Source: Helicobacter acinonychis
Lineage (GTDB): Bacteria; Campylobacterota; Campylobacteria; Campylobacterales; Helicobacteraceae
NCBI RefSeq assembly: GCF_900461455.1
Contig: NZ_UGIA01000001.1
Coordinates: forward strand, 992,001 to 1,056,000
Direction of reading: 5' to 3'
Length of the DNA: 64,000 nucleotides
Shown in pieces: positions 42,210-51,494 of the stretch (the stretch's first letter is position 1; the number at the start of each line of letters is the position of its first letter). The notes beneath the pieces were generated by a model, which saw only the letters and a program-made list of their open reading frames with translations, ran no database searches and was not told where the DNA came from. The position numbers and the translations under genes were made by a program.

Positions 42210-43460
42210 TTAAAAAATAGGTTGGTGATACACAGGGAATTGACTAGCCATCGCTTTCAATTCTTCTTTCACATGCAATTGCAAACTAACATTATTGATA
42301 TCATTCAAAATATCTGATATTTTGTTCCCTATGATTTCAAACTCCTTAGTGCCCATGCCCCTTGCACTCAATGCCGCTGAGCCAATCCTTATCCCGCTCG
42401 TTACAAAAGGGCTACGCGTTTCACCAGGAATGGTGTTTTTATTCACAGTGATTCCGGCATTCCCTAATGCAATGTCAGCATCTTTTCCGCTATAAGGCTT
42501 GTTTAAAAAATCCATTAAAAGCAAATGGTTGGAAGTGCCATCGCTCACTAACTTATGGTTTTTTTCTTTTAACACTTTAGCGAGAACTTGCATGTTAGAT
42601 TTCACCAACTTTGCATAAGTTTTAAACTCTGGCTTTAAATTCTCTTTAAACCCCACCGCTTTTGCAGCAATCGCATGCATCAAAGGTCCGCCTTGAGTCC
42701 CTGGAAAGATCGCTTTATCAATCTTAGCCGCTATTTCTTCATCATTGGTTAAAATAAGCCCCCCTCTAGGCCCTCTTAAAGTCTTGTGAGTGGTGCTTGA
42801 AACCACATGGCAATGTGGGAAAGGATGGGCATGCTCACTAGCGACTACAAGCCCTGCCACATGGGCTATATCGCCTAACAGTAATGCCCCCACTTCGTCA
42901 GCGATTTCTCTAAATTTCTTAAAATCAATCTCCCTTGGATAGGCTGAAAACCCACACACAATGATTTGAGGTTTAACGCTTTGAGCGATTTTTAGCGTTT
43001 CTCCATAATCAATATAGCCATCTAAACCCACGCCATAAGAAAAGCTCTGGTAATGCTTACCGGTCAAACTCACTTTAGCGCCATGCGTTAAATGCCCCCC
43101 ACAGCTTAAATCCATGCCTAAAATCTTGTCATAAGGCTTTAAAAGGGCGTGATAGACAGCGTTATTAGCTTGCGAGCCTGAATGCGCTTGCACATTAGCA
43201 AACTGGCAATTAAAAAGCTTTTTAGCCCTTTCTATGGCCAAGCTTTCTACTTTATCCACCACTTCACAGCCTCCATAATAGCGCTTATTAGGATAGCCTT
43301 CAGCGTATTTATTCGTTAAAATACTTCCCATAGCTTCCATAACGCTAGCAAAAGTGTAATTCTCGCTCGCTATCATTTCTAAATGCTCATTTTGGCGCTT
43401 AAACTCTTCAAAGATCAACTCAAAAATTTCACTATCGCTTTGTTCTAAAAAATAAGCCAT
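42210..43460 (-). CDS. glyA: Serine hydroxymethyltransferase
   Basis: A 416-residue PLP enzyme converting serine and tetrahydrofolate to glycine and methylene-tetrahydrofolate, the main source of one-carbon units. The PLP lysine is in [16 protein letters not shown] (about residue 226); [20 protein letters not shown] at the N-terminus and [15 protein letters not shown] follow the family. Its ATG overlaps the lysS stop by one base (TAATG), so the genes are co-translated. Full length. Confidence 0.97.
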   Translation of the reverse strand: MAYFLEQSDSEIFELIFEEFKRQNEHLEMIASENYTFASVMEAMGSILTNKYAEGYPNKRYYGGCEVVDKVESLAIERAKKLFNCQFANVQAHSGSQANNAVYHALLKPYDKILGMDLSCGGHLTHGAKVSLTGKHYQSFSYGVGLDGYIDYGETLKIAQSVKPQIIVCGFSAYPREIDFKKFREIADEVGALLLGDIAHVAGLVVASEHAHPFPHCHVVSSTTHKTLRGPRGGLILTNDEEIAAKIDKAIFPGTQGGPLMHAIAAKAVGFKENLKPEFKTYAKLVKSNMQVLAKVLKEKNHKLVSDGTSNHLLLMDFLNKPYSGKDADIALGNAGITVNKNTIPGETRSPFVTSGIRIGSAALSARGMGTKEFEIIGNKISDILNDINNVSLQLHVKEELKAMASQFPVYHQPIF

Positions 43461-44965
43461 TATTCTTCACTCTCAATATTAAAATCGTTTTTAACAGGAC
43501 GCATCGCTGGGAATAAAATCACATCTTTAATACTTTTAGCCCCAGTGAGTAGCATCACTAATCTGTCAATGCCTATGCCTTGCCCTGCAGTGGGGGGCAT
43601 TCCATGAGCTAACGCCCACACATAATCTTCGTCCATGTATTGGGCTTCTTCATCGCCTTTTTCTTTTTCGGCTACTTGATTTTTAAAGCGTTCTAATTGA
43701 TCTAAGGGGTCATTCAATTCGCTAAAGCCGTTAGCGATTTCTTTTCCTGCAATAAACAATTCAAACCTGTCAGCAATATTAGGGTTACTATCGTTGCGTC
43801 TGGCTAGCGGGCTAATCTCAATAGGGTATTCGGTTACAAAAGTGGGGTGAATAAGTTGGTGTTCTACAAAACGATCAAACGCTTCAGCGAGTAATTTACC
43901 ATGAGTGAGATTAGGCTCTACTTTGATACCTTGCTCTAACAAATAAGCTAAAAGTTTGTCTTCTTTTTCTAGAATCTCCTTGCTAATGCCCCCTATTGTT
44001 TCTAAAGCGTCTAAATAGGAAATCACGCTCGTTTGATTGAAATCCACTTCCATGTCGTTATAAATGATTTTTGAATCTAAATTTAAAGTCTTTAGCAAGT
44101 AGTCAAATAACCTCTTGCTTAGTTCAATCAAATCTTCATAAGTGTGATACGCCCAATAAAACTCAATCATCGTAAATTCGGGGTTATGGCTATGATCCAT
44201 GCCTTCATTCCTAAAATTACGATTGATTTCAAACACCGCTTCAAAACCCCCTACAATCAAGCGTTTAAGGTATAATTCTGGGGCAATCCTTAAATACCTT
44301 TCAATTTCCAAAGCGTTATGATAAGTGATAAAAGGCCTTGCGTTCGCCCCGCCAGGAATGGGGTGCATCATCGGAGTTTCTACTTCCAAAAAGCCTTCCA
44401 TTTCAAAGAATTTACGCACGCTAGAGACAATCAAACTGCGCTTTTTAAACACATCTTTAACGCTAGGATTGACTATCAAATCCAAGTAACGCTGGCGGTA
44501 ACGCAATTCTATATCGCTTAATCCATGAAACTTTTCAGGTAAGGGGACAATGGTTTTGCTTAAAATGTGGAATTCTAGGGCATGAATGCTTAATTCACCG
44601 GTTTTAGTGGCAAAAGGAAAGCCTTTCACCAACACAATATCGCCCACTTCTAAATGCTTTTTTAGGCTTTTAAATTCATCGTTCAATTCATTTTGTGAAA
44701 CATAGGCTTGTAAAATCGCACTTTCATCTTCAATTTTAATAAAACATGCCTTACCCATTAAACGCAAGAGCTTGACCCTCCCTACAATACTCTCGCATTT
44801 TTCTTTGTCTTTAGGCCCTTCTAAATCCTTAACATAAGCGTATTTTTCTAAAAAAGCGGCGTTTGTTAGGCTTCGTTTCAAGCCATTTTTATAAGGGTTT
44901 TTCCCTTCTTCTCTCAAGCTGTTGGCTTTATGAATGCGTTGTTGGATGTATTGGTTAGAAAACAT
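43460..44965 (-). CDS. lysS: Lysyl-tRNA synthetase (class II)
   Basis: A 501-residue class II aminoacyl-tRNA synthetase. An N-terminal OB fold for the anticodon ([19 protein letters not shown], about 58-76) is followed by the catalytic core with motif 1 ([20 protein letters not shown]), motif 2 ([20 protein letters not shown]) and motif 3 ([13 protein letters not shown]). Full length, no fusion. It lies between the CvpA-like gene and glyA on one transcript. Confidence 0.97.
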
Positions 44966-44974
44966 GTTTTGCCT

Positions 44975-45673
44975 TTATAGGGGTTCTTTAGATGGGTTTT
45001 GGTTGGGCTTAATTAGGTTATCTTTTAGCTCTAGCATGTTTTTAGGCGAATCTTTAGCCTTTTCTTTTAGAACTTCTACGCCCTTATCCATGACCTTATC
45101 AAAAGATTCTTTAGCTTTGTTAAAAGATTCTTTATTTTTGACTTCATCGCTCATTTCTTCAAGGTTTTCTTTAAGGTTTTGCTCCACATGTTTGACGCCA
45201 TCAAGGTGCATGATCTTGCTAGCGATACTTTTCATGGTGGGAAAAATATCGCTTTTTTCTTGCAAGTAGGTATTGGCGTCTTTCATCAATTCCATTTTAG
45301 AGAGTGCATAAAGGATGAAAGAAAGCACTAAAAAAGTCTTTAAGCATGAAAAAATAAACCCCAACGCCTTGTCTATAATGCCTAGCCCACTGAACTTCAA
45401 CACCTTTCCTAGCACCACGCCTAAAGCCAAGAAAAACACCCAAACAGATGCCAACACCAATAAAAAACCAATGAGATTAGTCATGGTTTCATTTCTTAAA
45501 TCATACAGATGATCTGAAAACAATTGACCGATCGCCACAGAATAGCGAGACGCTAAATACACGCCAAGCACAATCCCTAAAATCCCTGCTACTTCACTCA
45601 CCAAGCCATGATAAAATCCCCTAATCCCAAAGGCTACCACCACCACAAGTAACGCCAAATCAATATAATTCAA
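44975..45673 (-). CDS. CvpA-family inner membrane protein (HP0181)
   Basis: A 232-residue protein with four hydrophobic helices in the first ~135 residues, beginning YIDLALLVVVVAFGIRGFYHG, the CvpA signature where a short hydrophobic run is followed by RG-F-G. A long charged, lysine-rich cytoplasmic or periplasmic tail follows. CvpA proteins are linked to colicin V export, envelope homeostasis and flotillin-like areas; the mechanism is unclear. It heads the HP0181-lysS-glyA-HP0184-HP0185 operon, divergent from lnt. Confidence 0.82.
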   Translation of the reverse strand: MNYIDLALLVVVVAFGIRGFYHGLVSEVAGILGIVLGVYLASRYSVAIGQLFSDHLYDLRNETMTNLIGFLLVLASVWVFFLALGVVLGKVLKFSGLGIIDKALGFIFSCLKTFLVLSFILYALSKMELMKDANTYLQEKSDIFPTMKSIASKIMHLDGVKHVEQNLKENLEEMSDEVKNKESFNKAKESFDKVMDKGVEVLKEKAKDSPKNMLELKDNLIKPNQNPSKEPL

Positions 45674-45916
45674 ACCCTAAACCCAAACCTTTCTTTCATG
45701 CATCTCTATTTCTATTATCTCTATCTCTCATAAAGATAGTGAGTGCTAAAACGCCCATGATTTTAACGCCATCAAGACGCACTCTTTAGACTTGAAATTT
45801 TAAAATAATAACATAACTTAAAAAAGACTACCCTTAAAATTAAAATCAAGCTAAAATTCTTTAATAAAATATAGCTATAATATTCTAAAACAATCTCAAG
45901 GTTTCAAAATTTAATT

Positions 45917-47194
45917 ATGCGTCTTATTCTGTTCAATCAAAACGCTTTTTTATTGGCATGCGTATTTGTTTCAAGCGTGTATGCGAATGTTTTTTTAGAC
46001 GCTTTTGCTATTGAAAACCCCTATATTCCTATCATACTCACAAGCCTACTAGCCCCTTTAAGCATGCTAGCGTTTTTAAAAACCCCTAAAAACAGCGCGT
46101 TTGCTTTAGGGTTTTTTGTGGGGGCGTTGTTGTTTTATTGGTGCGCTTTAAGTTTTCGCTACTCTGATTTTATTTATTTATTGCCTTTAATCGTTATTTT
46201 AATAGCGTTAGTTTATGGGGTTTTATTTTATTTGTTGCTCTATTTTGAAAACCCCTATTTCAGACTTTTAAGTTTTTTAGGTCTTAGTTTTATCCACCCC
46301 TTTGGATTTGATTGGTTAGTCTTGGATAGCTTTTTTTCTTACAGCGTGTTTAGGGTGGATCAATTATCGCTAGGGCTTGTTTTTTTGGCTTGCATTTTTT
46401 TGAGCGCTAAACAATTTAAAAAATATAGAATCATAGGGGTTTTATTTTTACTTGGCGCGTTAGATTTTAATTTCTTTAAAACAAGCGATTTAAACAAGGT
46501 TGGAAACATTGAATTAGTCTCTACAAGAACGCCCCAAGATTTGAAATTTGACTCAAGCTACCTTAATGACATTGAAAACAACATTCTTAAAGAAATCAAG
46601 CTCGCTCAAAATAAGAAAAAAACCTTAATCGTCTTTCCAGAGACCGCCTACCCTATCCCCCTAGAAAACTCCCCTTTTAAAGCTAAACTAGAAGATTTAA
46701 GCGATGACATTTCCATTTTAATAGGGACATTGCGAACTCAAGGCTATAATCTCTACAACAGCTCGTTTTTATTTTCTAAAGAAAGCGTTCAAGTCGCCGA
46801 TAAAGTGATCTTAGCCCCCTTTGGCGAAACAATGCCCTTACCAGAATTTCTTCAAAAACCCCTTGAAAAACTCTTTTTTGGCGAGAGCGCTTATTTATAC
46901 CGCAACGCTTCCAATTTTAGCGATTTCACATTAGATGATTTTACTTTCCGCCCCCTGATTTGCTATGAAGGTACTTCAAAATCCGCTTACTTGAACAGCC
47001 CTTCAAAAATTTTTATAGTGATGAGCAATAACGCATGGTTTAGCCCAAGCATTGAACCCACCTTACAAAGAATGCTTTTAAAATACTATGCAAGGCGTTA
47101 TGATAAAACCATCTTACACAGCGCGAATCTTTCACCTTCTTACATTTTAAGCCCTAGTTTATTGGGCGATATTCTTTTTAGGAAACAATCATGA
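45917..47194 (+). CDS. lnt: Apolipoprotein N-acyltransferase (HP0180)
   Basis: A 425-residue inner membrane enzyme that adds the third acyl chain to lipoproteins. The first ~190 residues carry six or more membrane helices; the periplasmic nitrilase-like domain follows. The catalytic triad is visible as Glu in FPETAYPIP (about 236), Lys in [13 protein letters not shown] (about 290) and Cys in LICYEGT (about 345). It is a little shorter than the E. coli enzyme (512). Its last four bases overlap the next ATG (ATGA). Confidence 0.9.
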   Translation: MRLILFNQNAFLLACVFVSSVYANVFLDAFAIENPYIPIILTSLLAPLSMLAFLKTPKNSAFALGFFVGALLFYWCALSFRYSDFIYLLPLIVILIALVYGVLFYLLLYFENPYFRLLSFLGLSFIHPFGFDWLVLDSFFSYSVFRVDQLSLGLVFLACIFLSAKQFKKYRIIGVLFLLGALDFNFFKTSDLNKVGNIELVSTRTPQDLKFDSSYLNDIENNILKEIKLAQNKKKTLIVFPETAYPIPLENSPFKAKLEDLSDDISILIGTLRTQGYNLYNSSFLFSKESVQVADKVILAPFGETMPLPEFLQKPLEKLFFGESAYLYRNASNFSDFTLDDFTFRPLICYEGTSKSAYLNSPSKIFIVMSNNAWFSPSIEPTLQRMLLKYYARRYDKTILHSANLSPSYILSPSLLGDILFRKQS

Positions 47195-47832
47195 TTAAAG
47201 CCGTTAATATTTCTCATGCCTTTGAAAAGCCCCTTTATAGCGGCGTGAATTTACACATTAAACCCAAAGAAAGCCTAGCGATTTTAGGCGTAAGTGGGAG
47301 CGGAAAAAGCACGCTTTTAAGCCATTTAGCCACCATGCTAAAACCAAATAGCGGAACGATTAGCTTGTTAGAACACCAAGATATTTATGCCTTAAATTCC
47401 AAAAAGCTTTTAGAATTACGGCGCTTAAAAGTGGGTATAGTCTTTCAAGCACATTATCTTTTTAAGGGTTTTAGCGCTTTAGAAAACTTGCAAGTCGCTT
47501 CAATCATAGCCAAGCAAGAAATAGATCATTCCATCTTAGAAAAATTAGGCATAGCCCACACCCTAAAGCAAGGCGTGGGCGAATTAAGCGGTGGCCAGCA
47601 ACAACGATTAAGCATCGCTAGAGTGCTTTCTAAAAAACCCAAAATCATTATCGCTGATGAACCTACTGGGAATTTAGACACCACGAGCGCTAATCAAGTT
47701 ATTAGCATGCTGCAAAGCTATATTGTAGAAAAAGAAGGGGCGTTAGTTTTAGCCACGCATGATGAACATTTAGCTTTCACTTGCTCTCAAGTCTATCGCT
47801 TAGAAAAAGAAGTTTTGATTAAGGAAAAATAA
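47191..47832 (+). CDS. LolD/FtsE-type ABC transporter ATPase (HP0179)
   Basis: A 213-residue ATPase of the MacB/LolD/FtsE branch. Walker [12 protein letters not shown] (about 34-44), signature [15 protein letters not shown], Walker [12 protein letters not shown] and switch His in LATHDEH are intact. The position directly behind lnt suggests lipoprotein release (LolD-like), but no LolC/E permease gene is next to it, so that remains inference. It overlaps lnt by four bases. Confidence 0.88.
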   Translation: MIKAVNISHAFEKPLYSGVNLHIKPKESLAILGVSGSGKSTLLSHLATMLKPNSGTISLLEHQDIYALNSKKLLELRRLKVGIVFQAHYLFKGFSALENLQVASIIAKQEIDHSILEKLGIAHTLKQGVGELSGGQQQRLSIARVLSKKPKIIIADEPTGNLDTTSANQVISMLQSYIVEKEGALVLATHDEHLAFTCSQVYRLEKEVLIKEK

Positions 47833-47834
47833 AA

Positions 47835-48857
47835 ATGTTACAATACCCTAAAATTGTCGCTGAATTGAGCGCTAATCATAACCAAGATTTAAATCTCGCT
47901 AAAGAAAGCCTTCATGCCATTAAGGAGAGTGGTGCGGATTTTGTGAAGCTCCAAACCTACACCCCAAGTTGCATGACTTTAAACTCCAAAGAAGATCCTT
48001 TCATCATTCAAGGCACTTTGTGGGATAAAGAAAATTTGTATGCGTTGTATCAAAAGGCTTCTACCCCCCTAGAATGGCATGCTGAATTGTTTGAGTTAGC
48101 TAAAAAGCTTGATTTAGGTATTTTTAGCTCGCCCTTTAGCTCACAAGCTTTAGAGCTTTTAGAGAGTTTGGATTGCCCTATGTATAAAATCGCTAGTTTT
48201 GAAATCGTTGATTTAGATTTGATTGAAAAGGTTGCACACACAAAAAAGCCCATTATCCTTTCTAGCGGTATCGCTACACACACTGAATTGCAAGACGCTA
48301 TAAATTTGTGCAAAGAAGTGAATAATTTTGACATCACCCTTTTAAAATGCGTGAGCGCTTATCCTAGCCAATTAGAAGACGCTAATTTGTTGAGCATGGT
48401 TAAATTGGGCGAAAAGTTTGGCGTCAAATTTGGCTTGAGCGATCATACGATTGGCTCTCTTTGTCCCATTTTAGCTACCACTTTGGGAGCGAGCATGATA
48501 GAAAAGCATTTCATTTTAAACAAATCCTTACAAACCCTAGACAGCGCTTTTAGCATGGATTTTAACGAATTTAAAAACATGGTCAAAACAATCAAACAAA
48601 GTGTTTTAGCTTTAGGCGAAGAAGAGCCCAAAATCAATCCAAAGACTTTAGAGAAGCAAAGATTTTTCGCCCGCTCTTTATTTGTTATTAAGGATATTCA
48701 AAAAGGCGAAACATTGACTAGCGATAATATCAAAGCCTTACGCCCCAATCTTGGTCTACACCCTAAATTTTATAAAGAAATTTTAGGTCAAAGAGCATCA
48801 AAATTCTTGAAAGCCAACACCCCTTTAAACGCTGATGGCATAAAACGATCGCTGTAG
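47835..48857 (+). CDS. pseI: Pseudaminic acid synthase
   Basis: A 340-residue NeuB-family enzyme (HP0178) condensing 2,4-diacetamido-2,4,6-trideoxy-L-altrose with phosphoenolpyruvate to make pseudaminic acid, the sugar that decorates flagellin and is needed for filament assembly. The TIM-barrel domain starts IVAELSANHNQDLNLAKES; FSSPFSSQALELL and SAYPSQLEDANL hold PEP and metal contacts. A C-terminal SAF (antifreeze-like) domain runs about 280-340 (FARSLFVIKDIQKGE). It starts two bases after HP0179. In 26695 efp follows directly; here a restriction island intervenes. Confidence 0.93.
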   Translation: MLQYPKIVAELSANHNQDLNLAKESLHAIKESGADFVKLQTYTPSCMTLNSKEDPFIIQGTLWDKENLYALYQKASTPLEWHAELFELAKKLDLGIFSSPFSSQALELLESLDCPMYKIASFEIVDLDLIEKVAHTKKPIILSSGIATHTELQDAINLCKEVNNFDITLLKCVSAYPSQLEDANLLSMVKLGEKFGVKFGLSDHTIGSLCPILATTLGASMIEKHFILNKSLQTLDSAFSMDFNEFKNMVKTIKQSVLALGEEEPKINPKTLEKQRFFARSLFVIKDIQKGETLTSDNIKALRPNLGLHPKFYKEILGQRASKFLKANTPLNADGIKRSL

Positions 48858-48942
48858 GTTTGTTTTGATGAAAAAGTGGGGTTTTAAAACTTTGTTGTTA
48901 TCGTTTTAGATTTATTTTATTTTTGATTAAAATTTTTAAAAA

Positions 48943-50157
48943 TTATATTTTATTTTGTTGCACATTTTTTACTAGTAATTTTAAAAGATTATTGGATTTT
49001 TTATTGTAATTTTGCATTAAAAATTTAGTGTCTATTAAAATTGTTTGTATGTTTTCATATCGCTTTAGATTGTCTCTCCACTCTCCATTTGCAAAGCCTA
49101 TATTTTCAAAAATATTATTTAATTTTAGAGGATTGTTAAATCTGTTAAATGGCATTAAAAAGATACTGTAAATCTCTTTTTTTGCTTCCAGTTTTGCCAC
49201 ATATTCGCCATAGACAATCTGTTTTATTATGGATGCACTATTGGGTAAATCGTTTGCAACACCACTTACACCATATTTATAGTATTTTGCATCTAATATA
49301 TAAATTTTATCTTCAAACAACATGATGCTATCTGGTTGTAATACACAATCAGATTTTTGCTTAGAATAGTGCAAATTCCATTTTATTTTAGGGAAATAAA
49401 CTTCTTTATTTTTGATACCAAATGCTTTGTCTATCATTTTTTCCCAAATAACATAAAAATTATATGTTCCAAATTTAAAATCAGTCTTATCTAGAACACC
49501 ATCATCGTGCAAAAGAATATTTTTCATGGATTGAAAAAGGGTTTTTTTGTTATCATTAAATGTGTGATTTAATTTATTTTCAAGCAGATAAATGCAATAA
49601 TTTTTATCAGTAGGTAGTTTGAATTTTGGTGGCATAAACGAGCTAAAAACAAAGCCAAATTTAGAAAACGCTTCATACACGCAATATTTGTTTATAGCTG
49701 TTATCAATTCATTTTCATTTATCATTTTCTTTTTAACTTGAAAACGAGTATAGACAAAAGAGTTTTTATTATTAAGATTTTGAATAATGGGTCTATTTTT
49801 CTTAATTATTTTAGAAAAATTTATCTTGCCTTTTGCACTATTTTCATAATAGCTTTTATTTTCTGTGTAGTAACCATGTGATAAAAAATATTCTATGATA
49901 TTTTTATATGATTTAAGTGGAAAATTTGAGATTATAATATCATTTTTATTATTTAACAAATTTTCATATGCAAATGTTTTGTTATATTCCAAAAGAACAG
50001 AAATGAGTTTTTTTATATTTTCTCTGATGCTTTTATCACCGCCTATATCAAATCCTAGTGGGAAACAAATTTGCAAGTCATTATTGACGCTTCTAACACC
50101 TACAAAATCATCATTCAATTCATTGTCTGTAAAACAACACGCTTTTAAATTAAACAT
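48943..50157 (-). CDS. LlaJI-type restriction endonuclease subunit (McrC-like)
   Basis: A 404-residue, very AT-rich gene. The C-terminal nuclease core shows the PD-(D/E)xK pattern: Pro-Asp in CVLQPDSIMLF, then ILDAKYYKYG with the acid-x-lysine (about 285-305), followed by QIVYGEYVAKLE. This fits the LlaJI R2/McrC-like nuclease family. In such systems the nuclease works with an McrB-like GTPase and is directed to unmethylated sites. Its ATG overlaps the last codons of the mcrB-like gene by eight bases. The subunit itself is intact, but both its partners carry lesions. Confidence 0.8.
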   Translation of the reverse strand: MFNLKACCFTDNELNDDFVGVRSVNNDLQICFPLGFDIGGDKSIRENIKKLISVLLEYNKTFAYENLLNNKNDIIISNFPLKSYKNIIEYFLSHGYYTENKSYYENSAKGKINFSKIIKKNRPIIQNLNNKNSFVYTRFQVKKKMINENELITAINKYCVYEAFSKFGFVFSSFMPPKFKLPTDKNYCIYLLENKLNHTFNDNKKTLFQSMKNILLHDDGVLDKTDFKFGTYNFYVIWEKMIDKAFGIKNKEVYFPKIKWNLHYSKQKSDCVLQPDSIMLFEDKIYILDAKYYKYGVSGVANDLPNSASIIKQIVYGEYVAKLEAKKEIYSIFLMPFNRFNNPLKLNNIFENIGFANGEWRDNLKRYENIQTILIDTKFLMQNYNKKSNNLLKLLVKNVQQNKI

Positions 50158-51494
50158 TGAATAAAAGTTCTTTTATCTCATCATGAAAAATATCAAATTG
50201 GGTTCTACCTTTTTCTTTGGTAAAATTCTTTACAACAGCTTCAAGTGTATTAAACTTTATAGTATTAAATATTATATTTCTATCAAATTTAAACACATCG
50301 TCCAAAAGATATTTTATGACTTTGTGTGCAAAATTTTCTTTATTCTTTAAATCATCAATACTGACAAAATAAACGCCAAATCGCTTGTCTTCCATAGAGT
50401 TCAGCCCCTCGTTATTTTAAGCTATTTTTTCATTCATAGTGGTGCAAAATTTTTGCCAAGTGATATCAGTATCTAAAATTTTCATATTTTTAAAATCATC
50501 ACTGACATTTTCAAAGGAATTTTCAATAAGTTGCATAGAAAATCTACGCTGAAAGGCAGTATCTAGCGTGAATACATTTTGATCGCTCGTGTTCATTGTG
50601 GCTATTATCCATAAATTTGATGAGATCCTTATTTTTGCGTCTTTATCATTATATACAACATTTGCAATATCCATATTATTGATAGCATACCCACTTGAGC
50701 CCTTTTTAAAACCATCTTTGTCATGTTTAAGTCTGTCAAGAAGCTGAAAAATTTCCCCAAATATGGCAGGTGCATTACCACGATTTATTTCATCAATCAC
50801 TAAAATATGCTTAGTTTGTGGGTTATGATACGCCTTTTTAAGAATGTTTGTAAATGGTCCAGGATTAAATTTATAGCTTACAATACCGCTATCATCTATA
50901 CTCGGTATAATTTGTCCCACAAAATCACTGTAAGAATAGTCAGGATGGAACACTATCCTTTCTACCACGCTGTTATCATTGCAATAATCTCTTTGCAAAG
51001 CGTAGCTTTTGCCGCTACCAGGAACACCATAAAGGATTATATTTTTTCCTCCATCTATTCTAACGCTTTCGTCTATTTTATCATCTAAAGATCTTGTTTC
51101 ATTCTCACTAAAAACCAATAAATGTTTGCTATTATTTATTAAACTATTTAAAACATGATATTTTGTATCAGTTGGTAAAATGATTTCTAATGTGTATTCT
51201 TTGGAAGATATGCAAGTAAAAAGTAGAATATCATCAGTTTTTAATTCATGGTCTAATCTGTGTTCTTTTAGCTGATTGACTTCCGCACTGATAATTTTCT
51301 TAATTCCTCCACCAAGTCTAGGATCTGTTGCTAAAAGAATGCTAACCTTATCACTATAACCAGATAGCACACCTTTCATATTTACTTCATCTTGATTGTT
51401 GGCTTTATCAAAAAAAATGTTCTAAAATACCTCTTGTAATGCTGATTTGTTTGACAATACATTGATTATCAACTTTCCTTAAATAAATTTTCAT
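50150..51494 (-). pseudogene. McrB-like GTPase restriction subunit, with a nonsense codon and an N-terminal frameshift
   Basis: The central frame (51379-50417) has Walker A GVPGSGKSYAL, Walker B HILVIDEINRGNAPAIFG and the McrB-type NTxD motif in ATMNTSDQN, so it is an AAA+ GTPase of the McrB/LlaJI R1 type. A TAA at 50417-50419 stops it, yet the same frame continues as NNEGLNSMEDKRFGVYFVS to 50150, the normal C-terminus. Upstream, ATG 51494 with an AAAAAGG ribosome site overlaps the methyltransferase end and reads MKIYLRKVDNQ to ILEHFF. It then hits a T8 run (51410-51417 on the plus strand); seven Ts would join it to the main frame. Restored length is about 447 residues. Confidence 0.72.

Noticed and set aside
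50150-50395. An apparent separate 81-residue gene between the two restriction genes
   Set aside because: It is in the same frame as the McrB-like gene and continues its conserved C-terminus past a TAA, so it is the gene's tail.
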